Source of the DNA: Megasphaera_A sueciensis
GTDB lineage: Bacteria; Bacillota; Negativicutes; Veillonellales; Megasphaeraceae
DNA: 64,000 nucleotides
NCBI RefSeq assembly: GCF_050219315.1
Contig: NZ_CP116939.1
Location: 1,364,001 to 1,428,000 of the forward strand
Direction of reading: 5' to 3'
Shown here: positions 57,527-64,000 of the stretch, in pieces
Layout: every line of letters begins with the position of its first letter
Numbering within the stretch: the stretch's first letter is position 1
Notes under the pieces: model-generated
Database searches by the model: none
What the model was told of the DNA's origin: nothing
Seen by the model: only the letters and a program-made list of their open reading frames with translations
Translations under genes and position numbers: made by a program

Positions 57527-59086
57527 TCAATCTTTTACAATACTGTACGAGGTATCAATAGCGGCACCCGTCTCTACATCATACGTGTTTATGGTAAATC
57601 GGTCATCCGTAATATGGATAACTGAATAGGTAGGCCGCCATGTCTGACTGCGGGCTGCAATATAATCCTGCTGCTGCGGAATTAAGTTATAAAATTTAGA
57701 ACCGGTAGCCGAATTAGAAGACATATAGAAAACGCCTTTCGGATTAACCAAGGTTCCCTGCTTCATGTCAGCAATGGTATAGCAAAGATTTTGTGATTCA
57801 TATGTATTCTTAAATGCCGTATCCTGCAGTGCCTGGTCAAAAAGATAATGATCTTGCCCACTTTGTCCTTTAATTTTGACATTATCAAAAACCGCATGAT
57901 TTTTTCCATCACTGCTCAACTGATAGGTTCGGGCATAGGTATGATCATGTCCCTGCAATACGACATCAATATGATTAGCATCATAAATAGGGGTAAGCTG
58001 CGTCCGTAAAATAATCCCATCGGAATCAGAATGATCTAAGCCGCTTCCATAAATATCCTGATGCATGACAACAACCCGCCACTTAGTATCCGGATGTGCC
58101 GCAATTGCTTTTTTTATAAGAGTTTCATGGTCGGCAGCATTATAATTATTAGCATTAATAACAATGAATAATGCATTGCCATAGGTATAGTAATAACCAT
58201 GCCCCGCCTTGGTAGGATTTGCTTCTTCCGTGAATGGATTCGGAACATTAAAATGATTTTCATATCCTTCAGTCATGCTGTCATGGTTGCCAATGCTGGT
58301 AGCTTCCGGCAAATTGCGTAATACCGCTGCCGAAAGATAGCCTGCATATTGATATTCCTGAAGTTGTATTTTTTCTGCATCTCCTTTAGCTGCCGGTTCA
58401 TTTATCTGATCTCCGGGAGATACAAGGAAATTAATTTCCGGATGCTGCCGCAACGCTGCATTTAATGTTTTATTCCAGTTATACGCATCATTGCGGGCCG
58501 CTATTTCACCATCTTGTTTTTTACTGCCATCAGCCGGAGTTTGTCCTATTGAAGCCCCTATCTGCGGATCTCCCACATACATAAAGGAAAAATCTTTAGG
58601 ATTTCCCGTTTTATACTGTTGTGCCGGCTGCCATTCACCATTTAACTGTACTTGATACCAATAGGTTTGATTCGGTTTAAACCCAACAGCTTCTACTTTG
58701 TTGGTATAATAGGTTTCTCCGTTTATAACAGTCCCGGGCTTACAAGTACCACTATACACTTTGGCATTCTGCATATCCGGATGCCTGGATATTCTGACCG
58801 CTGCTGTATCTGATTTCTTTTTTGAATACCAGCCGAAGTTCAGACGAGATGCATCCGCTCCCGGTGCCAGCGATACTTGCTCGTAATTACTTTTAACTGC
58901 ATCCCAAGAATTCTTCCATTCCTGCCAGCCTGTCTTTTCTGACAAGCTTGTCCTCGTTACCGTCTGCGGTGTCAAGGAAGCATCGTTCCAATGCTCTGTA
59001 GCCGCATATACACCGGCTGATGTAATACATAAGGCAGTTAAAACATACACGGCTAACACTTTTTTACTTTTGTAAAACTGGTGCAT
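57527..59086 (-). CDS. secreted purple acid phosphatase-like metallophosphoesterase
   Basis: This 519-residue protein has a signal peptide (KVLAVYVLTALCITSAGVYA, cut near residue 28). A fibronectin-like PAP N-terminal domain (~75-160) follows. The catalytic domain has FMYVGDPQIGASIG, NFLVSPGDQINEP, ATSIGNHDSMTEGY, RVVVMHQDIYGSG and DVVLQGHDHTYARTYQL. The metal-binding residues of the family are all present. It acts outside the cytoplasmic membrane, likely releasing phosphate from organic esters. Confidence 0.9.
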   Translation of the reverse strand: MHQFYKSKKVLAVYVLTALCITSAGVYAATEHWNDASLTPQTVTRTSLSEKTGWQEWKNSWDAVKSNYEQVSLAPGADASRLNFGWYSKKKSDTAAVRISRHPDMQNAKVYSGTCKPGTVINGETYYTNKVEAVGFKPNQTYWYQVQLNGEWQPAQQYKTGNPKDFSFMYVGDPQIGASIGQTPADGSKKQDGEIAARNDAYNWNKTLNAALRQHPEINFLVSPGDQINEPAAKGDAEKIQLQEYQYAGYLSAAVLRNLPEATSIGNHDSMTEGYENHFNVPNPFTEEANPTKAGHGYYYTYGNALFIVINANNYNAADHETLIKKAIAAHPDTKWRVVVMHQDIYGSGLDHSDSDGIILRTQLTPIYDANHIDVVLQGHDHTYARTYQLSSDGKNHAVFDNVKIKGQSGQDHYLFDQALQDTAFKNTYESQNLCYTIADMKQGTLVNPKGVFYMSSNSATGSKFYNLIPQQQDYIAARSQTWRPTYSVIHITDDRFTINTYDVETGAAIDTSYSIVKD

Positions 59087-59314
59087 CTCTCATCCACTCC
59101 TCCAATAGTTGTTATGCAACTTAACTCCTAGTGAGCAGTATACGAAAGTAATATAAAAAGTATGTGTATAGTATGAAAAATTTGTGCAAAGAATATGACG
59201 CTGCCCATTCTTTCACAAAACACATACTCCATTTTCATAGACTCCCCACATCATAGCAGTATTATGCTATAATAGAAAGGATAAATTGACATCATTACAC
59301 AGGAGGTGATTTCG

Positions 59315-60853
59315 GTGACAGTCGGCAGCAGGACTAAACAATTAGATATATTATATACGCGTTTATATGCGTTACGACGGCAAGTCCTGCAAGAAGGTAT
59401 CGATTTGTTTGAAACTTGGAAACCTTGCATCCGCCGCAAATCCTTTTTGTATAGTGCGTTAAATCTGGCTTTCTATTTAGCTTTGCGCAGCCATGACCTG
59501 CGAGCACTCCAGCGGGATCTGCTCCCGTTAGGTCTTTCTTCACTTGGGCGCAGTGAAGCTCGCGCTATCGCTAATCTCGATGCCGTTATTGCTTCTTTGG
59601 GACGTATCTGTAATAAGGACAAATCGGAATTGATCAATTATCCTTCGCAGAAAATGTTTTTTTATGGAGATAAACTGCTTAATCATAATACCACGTTGAT
59701 TTTCGGCGGTACACCCGCTTCATGTTATACACACATCATGGTCACTCTCCCTACAGAAGCTGCTTATAACTATGCTATGATTCACGATTTGCTAAAAGCC
59801 GGTATGGATTCCGCTCGCATCAATTGTGCGCATGATACCCCTGCCATATGGCTGAAAATGATTAATCACATTCATCATGCAGAACGTGACATTGGCCGAA
59901 ATTGTAAAATTTACATGGATTTAGGCGGCCCTAAATCCCGGATTGCCGAAATACTAGTCAAGGATTCCGAATCCCGCATTACAACGGGAGACTGCCTTTT
60001 TCTTGCCTCCGGAAAAATAAGTGATTATCCGTCAGATTATACCGGTCCTATCGTCATTACATGCAGTATACCCGAAATATTTGAAACCCTTAAACCGGGG
60101 GATCCTATATTAATTGATGATGGAAAAGTACAAGCAACGGTTATCTCCTTAACGGATAAAGGCGCCTATCTAAAAATTACATATACTAAACCCAAAGGAA
60201 GCAAATTGAAAAGTCAAAAAAGTCTGAATTTTCCACAAACCCCGCTTCACGTATCCCCTCTTACCAAAAAAGATTTAAAAGATTTAGATTTCATTGCTTC
60301 CTATGCTAATGCCATTGGTTTTTCTTTTGTCAAAACAGCCGAAGATATACGATTACTACAGGAAGAAATACAAAAACGTCGGGGAGCTGAATCAGATGGA
60401 ATTGCCATTATTGCAAAAATAGAAACCAAAGAAGCCGTAGATCATTTACCAGAAATTATTGTCCAAGCTGCTTCAAAACAACCTTTCGGAGTCATGATTG
60501 CCCGCGGTGATTTAGCTGTGGAGGTAGGATATCAACGCCTCTCCGAATTACAGGAGGAAATACTCTGGATATGTGAAGCTGCTCATATCCCGGTAATTTG
60601 GGCTACACAGGTTTTAGAAAATATGGTAAAAACCGGACTTCCTTCACGAGCGGAAATTACCGATGCAGCCATGAGTGAACGTGCTGAATGCGTTATGCTG
60701 AATAAGGGTCCTTATATTGTGAAAGCGGTAATGTTCCTTGCAGATATTTTAAACCGCATGGAACAACATATTTATAAAAAAGCTCCTCGTTTAAAAGCAC
60801 TGCATATTGCCGTTGATACCTTAAAAGCAAGTAAAATACAAAAAAATATTTAA
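59315..60853 (+). CDS. atypical pyruvate-kinase-like protein
   Basis: This 512-residue protein starts at GTG 59315, placed by AGGAGGTG (59300-59307). The first ~125 residues are a basic helical extension (DILYTRLYALRRQVLQEGID) absent from ordinary pyruvate kinase. A PK barrel then follows: HIMVTLPTEAAYNYAMIHDL, AGMDSARINCAHDTP, IYMDLGGPKSRIAE, AIIAKIETKEAVDHLPEII, FGVMIARGDLAVEVGYQRLS and VIWATQVLENMVKTGLPSRA. The C-terminal regulatory domain is missing. Several signature residues differ (NCAHD for NFSHG, LNKGPY for LSGET). Similar N-extended proteins exist in other bacteria. Catalytic activity is uncertain. Confidence 0.8.
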   Translation: MTVGSRTKQLDILYTRLYALRRQVLQEGIDLFETWKPCIRRKSFLYSALNLAFYLALRSHDLRALQRDLLPLGLSSLGRSEARAIANLDAVIASLGRICNKDKSELINYPSQKMFFYGDKLLNHNTTLIFGGTPASCYTHIMVTLPTEAAYNYAMIHDLLKAGMDSARINCAHDTPAIWLKMINHIHHAERDIGRNCKIYMDLGGPKSRIAEILVKDSESRITTGDCLFLASGKISDYPSDYTGPIVITCSIPEIFETLKPGDPILIDDGKVQATVISLTDKGAYLKITYTKPKGSKLKSQKSLNFPQTPLHVSPLTKKDLKDLDFIASYANAIGFSFVKTAEDIRLLQEEIQKRRGAESDGIAIIAKIETKEAVDHLPEIIVQAASKQPFGVMIARGDLAVEVGYQRLSELQEEILWICEAAHIPVIWATQVLENMVKTGLPSRAEITDAAMSERAECVMLNKGPYIVKAVMFLADILNRMEQHIYKKAPRLKALHIAVDTLKASKIQKNI

Positions 60854-60940
60854 CTTTGGCTTATATTAGGATTCCTTATATAATACATATAGTTATTCTT
60901 TTCTAATGCAATGCATATCATCATTTTATATCCAAATAAT

Positions 60941-61038
60941 AAAAACGCCCTATCAGACCTATATAGTGCCCCCCCATAAATTAGACCTAGGATTAATTAA
61001 CGGATGGGGTCACTACAATGGCATGACAGGGTGTTTTT
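60941..61038. repeat. nested inverted repeat, possible IS remnant or terminator
   Basis: Outer arms AAAAACGCCCTATCA (60941-60955) and TGACAGGGTGTTTTT (61024-61038) pair at 13 of 15 positions. Inner arms TAGTGCCCCCCCAT (60964-60977) and ATGGGGTCACTA (61004-61015) also pair imperfectly. The inner pair resembles insertion-sequence ends, with TAGTG/CACTA termini; no transposase is present. It lies between convergent genes and could act as a terminator. Confidence 0.5.
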
Positions 61039-61046
61039 ATGAATAT

Positions 61047-62222
61047 TTACCTGTGAAATGAAAATGAATGGAATAATTTTTGCACAAATATACTAACTAT
61101 CATCATAATAATCACAACAGGAAAGGTATTGCCCAACGGGGTATCAACATGTAAAAAAATGCGGTACAAAACAACGCCCAGACCCCACAACACAATATTT
61201 TCCCAATTATAAGATTGTGACGAATTGTCTCTTTTCAAGATAAAATAATCAGCTAACAAAATGGCTGTCATTGGAGCAAAAACCGAACCGATAAAATAAA
61301 GAAAATCCTGGAATTGTTCTGCTTGTGCAAAGATAGCTAAAGTGACTCCGCCAGCACAGGCTAATAAGGCCAATTTTTTCTCCGACATATGAAGAATTAT
61401 ATGCCGACTGCTGACTCCAGCTGAAAAAACATCCAGAAACGTAGTTGTGACCGTAGAAAGAAGCACAACAACGATACCGGCAAAACCAAGACCCGCCTGC
61501 AGCATAATCGCAGCAATATCATTTTGCCCGGTAAACAAAGCGGCTCCCATTCCAATAAAGAACATCCAGCAGCTGGCAATAAAATAAGCCGTACAACTCA
61601 TCAGCGTTGCCTTTTGAGGACTTTCTGCAGTCCTTGTGTAATCAGAAATAAGCGGCAGCCAGGATAACGGCATAGCTGCCGCCAGTTCTACGGCATTGCC
61701 AAAACTCAGTGGATTTCCTGGCAGCGGTTGTCCATTCCCATGAAACACAATCGTGCTTAAAATAAAGGTTAAAATCAAAAGAGCAGCAATAACCACAATA
61801 TTGACTTTTCCTAAATTTTTCAATCCTAACACAACCCATCCGGCAATAAGTATCCCAATGACTATGCTCCAGCCTGCCGTACCAATATCAATGATAGTAT
61901 TAGCCGCCGCAGCAGCGCTGGTAATCATTACCGCAGTCCAGCCTATAAGTTGTATAACATTTAACCCAGCAAATAGTAAGGCCCCTTTGTTTCCAAAAGA
62001 AAGCTCTACGGTTCCCATGGCGTTACGTCCCGTTCTTCCGCCAATAAGTCCGGCATAATACATAACGATTCCGCCAATACAATGCCCGATGATAATAGCT
62101 GCAGCCCCTTTAACCATGCCCAACGGGGCCAGCAGCATTCCTGTCAATATTTCCGCAATAGAAATACCAGCGCCAAACCATAAAAGACCATTTGCAAAAA
62201 CTGATGTCTTGTCTTCATTCAT
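61047..62222 (-). CDS. cytX: hydroxymethylpyrimidine transporter CytX (NCS1 family)
   Basis: This 391-residue, twelve-helix membrane protein starts at ATG 62222 (AAGGAAG upstream). FANGLLWFGAGISIAEILTG opens it, then PLGMVKGAAAIIIGHCIGGI, GRTGRNAMGTVELSFGNKGA, MPLSWLPLISDYTRTAESPQ and APMTAILLADYFILKRD. This is the NCS1 cytosine/HMP permease fold. A TPP riboswitch and terminator directly upstream identify it as the thiamin-precursor transporter rather than a cytosine permease. An apparent longer frame to 62318 runs through the riboswitch and is rejected. Confidence 0.92.
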   Translation of the reverse strand: MNEDKTSVFANGLLWFGAGISIAEILTGMLLAPLGMVKGAAAIIIGHCIGGIVMYYAGLIGGRTGRNAMGTVELSFGNKGALLFAGLNVIQLIGWTAVMITSAAAAANTIIDIGTAGWSIVIGILIAGWVVLGLKNLGKVNIVVIAALLILTFILSTIVFHGNGQPLPGNPLSFGNAVELAAAMPLSWLPLISDYTRTAESPQKATLMSCTAYFIASCWMFFIGMGAALFTGQNDIAAIMLQAGLGFAGIVVVLLSTVTTTFLDVFSAGVSSRHIILHMSEKKLALLACAGGVTLAIFAQAEQFQDFLYFIGSVFAPMTAILLADYFILKRDNSSQSYNWENIVLWGLGVVLYRIFLHVDTPLGNTFPVVIIMMIVSIFVQKLFHSFSFHR

Positions 62223-62243
62223 ATATCGTTCTTCCTTTCCACA

Positions 62244-62277
62244 TAAAAAAAAGAGAACATCCGCATAGATGCTCTCC
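62244..62277 (-). terminator. riboswitch-controlled terminator
   Basis: GAGAGCATC and GATGTTCTC form the stem, followed by eight T on the minus strand. It lies 15 bases after the TPP aptamer and would stop cytX transcription when TPP is bound. Confidence 0.88.
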
Positions 62278-62291
62278 TTTAAAACCATTGT

Positions 62292-62375
62292 CGTTTCCTC
62301 CGGTGGGATTATCCACATCAGGTTTCAGGGTCGAAGACAGATGTCCTCCTCTCAGCCAAATAGAGCTCCCCTATG
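62292..62375 (-). ncRNA. TPP riboswitch (THI element)
   Basis: On the minus strand the conserved order is GGGGAGCT, then GGCTGAGAGG, ACCCTGAAACCTGAT, GGATAATCCCACCGG and AGGAAACG. This matches the THI box aptamer for thiamin pyrophosphate. It sits upstream of cytX with a terminator between, the standard repression-by-TPP design. Confidence 0.96.
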
Positions 62376-62474
62376 TCGCATATAAGTATAACAAGCTCTC
62401 TATAACCTGTCAAACAATTTTCAAGATTACTTACTCGATATGTCATTTAACTTGCTGAGATATATTAAAATTCT

Positions 62475-63068
62475 CTATCGCCAAAGCCGCATGCCGAAAT
62501 AAATAAGTGCAATACCCACTGTTCCATTTAAAAGAAGTAAAATAAAGGGTGGTAAAAATTGTCCCACACACACACCTGCTGCCGCAATAAGAGATAGAAA
62601 TACGATAGTCGATAACACACACCCTCCTGCAAACCATTTCATTTCCTGTTGGTTCATGCTGCATTCTGCAGCTTGCGCGGCAAATACGCCGCCCCAAAAG
62701 AGAATTGTCAACGGATTAGACAAGGTTAAAACAATTCCTTCAATAAAAAAATCAGCAGCTCCGGTTCCAACAACAGCTACGTGTGGTATAGTTCCGCCCG
62801 TTGTCTGCCAAACCATATACCCGCCAAACAAAACAAGAATTACAGCACCAAAAATTTTAACTTTTCGCTGCACTTCCGGTTTCTTTATAACGACAGCAAC
62901 ACTACCTGCAGATACAATAATGTATGCCGCATCTACAATCGTTGCCGCTATGGCAACTGCCTCTCCTGATGCCCAGCCAAAAGATGCCGATGCCATGAAA
63001 GTCAACAGACAAATAGGTCCCACTGCCATCTGCAGCATCATACCGAACCTAAATCCTCGCCATAACAT
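62475..63068 (-). CDS. LysE-family amino acid exporter
   Basis: This 197-residue protein starts at ATG 63068 with a purine-rich site upstream. It has five to six membrane helices. GMMLQMAVGPICLLTFMASA, VAIAATIVDAAYIIVSAG and GIVLTLSNPLTILFWGGVFA are typical LysE/RhtB motifs (QxxxGP near the start, SNPxxxxFW in the middle). It exports amino acids or related solutes; the substrate is not known. Confidence 0.88.
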   Translation of the reverse strand: MLWRGFRFGMMLQMAVGPICLLTFMASASFGWASGEAVAIAATIVDAAYIIVSAGSVAVVIKKPEVQRKVKIFGAVILVLFGGYMVWQTTGGTIPHVAVVGTGAADFFIEGIVLTLSNPLTILFWGGVFAAQAAECSMNQQEMKWFAGGCVLSTIVFLSLIAAAGVCVGQFLPPFILLLLNGTVGIALIYFGMRLWR

Positions 63069-63157
63069 ACAAATGCCCCCCATCTCCTGATTTATCCCAT
63101 ATCCCTGTTTTGATTTCTGTATCCTCATTCCCTTTTCTTATATATATACAATTTATA

Positions 63158-63192
63158 ATAAAAGGCGCATCTATTTAATGATACGCCTTTTA
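63158..63192 (-). terminator. terminator between MBL-fold gene and LysE gene
   Basis: AAAAGGCG (63160-63167) and CGCCTTTT (63184-63191) pair around a 16-base loop that can extend the stem (CATC/GATA). It follows the MBL-fold gene in the minus direction. Confidence 0.75.
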
Positions 63193-63208
63193 TTGCTCTT
63201 ATATTTTC

Positions 63209-64000
63209 TTACATAAAAACTAACTTTTGCCCTACCCCGATTTCTTTGACCGGCAAAGAATGAGCCAGCCATAATTTACCGTTCAGACTGACACAGTGGC
63301 AAGGATAGACAAATTCCGGAGCACAATCTTTAAGATAGGCTGCTGTAGCATCAAACACATTAGGTTTATCCCGCAGCAAGTGAAATCCGCCGATGACGGC
63401 ATGAATCCGATTTTCTTTACAGACTTTTTTAGCATATTCAACGGTATTGCAAACTCCAGCATGTGCACAAGCAGTAATAACCACAAGCCCTTTATCTGAC
63501 GTATAAACAATTCCGGAATCATCCAGCAAATAATCGTCTTCCCAGACCCCATTCCGCAATGTGCGGCCTAACGGTTTTTGAGCTTCAAAATCATTGCCTC
63601 TTTCTATTTCACCTAAAAAAACCAAATGCTTTGTTAACCACACAGGTTCCTTGGTCTTTTTTATATCAAAAGTTTGCTGCAACTGGGCTTCCCCCAAAAT
63701 CATTCCAATATTTTTCCCACCTGCCTCTTTAGGCAGAAACGAATCAGGATGCGTGATAAGCTTTGCCTTTTTCCAAGGTCGTTTTTCATAACTGGCTTCA
63801 ATGTACTCCTGCACCAAAGGCTGCAATCCCCAAGTATGATCATAATGTCCATGTGAAATGACAATACTATCCACATCTAATAAATCGATTCCCAATCGTC
63901 TGGCATTTTTCATAAACATATCCGTACGTCCTGTATCCAGCAAGATTTTTTTTCCATCACACCGCAAATAACAGGATAGACCCGATTCTCCTCCATAGCA
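63209..64000 (-). CDS. MBL-fold metallo-hydrolase (partial at right edge)
   Basis: The reading frame is open to base 64000; its beginning lies outside. The visible 263 residues start GGESGLSCYLRCDGKKILLD with TGRTD, then VDSIVISHGHYDHTWGL, carrying the HxHxDH zinc motif. CAHAGVCNTVEYAKK and AVIGGFHLL supply later ligands, and PCHC is near the end. It resembles the MBL-fold/7,8-dihydropterin synthase-like group (MJ0301-type). No exact substrate is inferred. Confidence 0.88.
   Translation of the reverse strand, partial: CYGGESGLSCYLRCDGKKILLDTGRTDMFMKNARRLGIDLLDVDSIVISHGHYDHTWGLQPLVQEYIEASYEKRPWKKAKLITHPDSFLPKEAGGKNIGMILGEAQLQQTFDIKKTKEPVWLTKHLVFLGEIERGNDFEAQKPLGRTLRNGVWEDDYLLDDSGIVYTSDKGLVVITACAHAGVCNTVEYAKKVCKENRIHAVIGGFHLLRDKPNVFDATAAYLKDCAPEFVYPCHCVSLNGKLWLAHSLPVKEIGVGQKLVFM

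Noticed and set aside
62222..62318. Longer CytX N-terminus
   Set aside because: It would translate through the terminator hairpin and riboswitch; a good ribosome site precedes the ATG at 62222.

Overview
The window is bacterial. It has two parts: about 39 kb of an integrated, contractile-tailed prophage (1 to about 39,190) and about 25 kb of host chromosome (39,190 to 64,000). Host genes include surE, pssA/psd, guaB, recG, rpmB, a PEP synthase with its PpsR-type regulator and a CcpN-like CBS regulator, PBP1A, and a TPP-riboswitch-controlled cytX. Firmicutes-type regulators together with phosphatidylserine/phosphatidylethanolamine synthesis suggest a diderm Firmicute of the Negativicutes (Veillonellales, Megasphaera/Dialister-like). 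This is inference from gene content, not a database match.

Prophage, read in transcription order (mostly minus strand, right to left). A tyrosine integrase (38.0-39.1 kb, plus strand) abuts tRNA-Leu(CAA), whose 3' end is the probable attachment site. Next to it is a plus-strand cassette of probable lysogenic-conversion genes: a RhuM-Fic fusion and a small membrane protein. The immunity region follows, with a CI-like repressor plus an ImmA-like peptidase opposed to a Cro-like gene and four copies of one 13-bp palindrome. The early operon (35.3 to 22.4 kb) encodes a DUF2800 nuclease, a DUF2815 ssDNA-binding protein, a family A DNA polymerase, a PcfJ-like protein, a PrimPol/VapE primase-helicase, an iteron-rich gap, a VRR-NUC nuclease, a SNF2-like helicase and an ArpU/RinA-type late activator. 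Directly after the activator gene lie direct repeats, a promoter and a strong terminator; I propose this as the late-gene switch.

The late operon (22.3 to 1 kb) has an SPP1-like head module: terminases, portal, scaffold, capsid and minor head proteins. A PBSX/Mu-like contractile tail follows: sheath, tube, a chaperone with a -1 programmed frameshift, tape measure, XkdP/XkdQ/XkdR/XkdS-like proteins, gpJ and DUF2313. Modular tail fibres, a zinc-ribbon microprotein and a holin that runs off the left edge complete it. The endolysin and the other attachment site must lie left of the window. An integrase remnant sits inside the fibre region.

Host part. From 39.4 to 45.0 kb a minus-strand run carries surE, a membrane glycosyltransferase, pssA, psd, a WecG/TagA glycosyltransferase and guaB, followed by recG; rpmB is on the plus strand. 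ppsA, a CBS-HTH regulator and ppsR (51.5 to 47.5 kb) form a pyruvate/PEP control unit. Then come PBP1A, a cyclophilin-like lipoprotein, an AdhR-like MerR regulator with a 19-bp-spacer promoter, two metallophosphoesterases flanking a YibE/F membrane protein, an atypical pyruvate-kinase-like protein, a hairpin/IS-remnant-like element, riboswitch-controlled cytX, a LysE-family exporter and a metallo-beta-lactamase-fold protein cut by the right edge.
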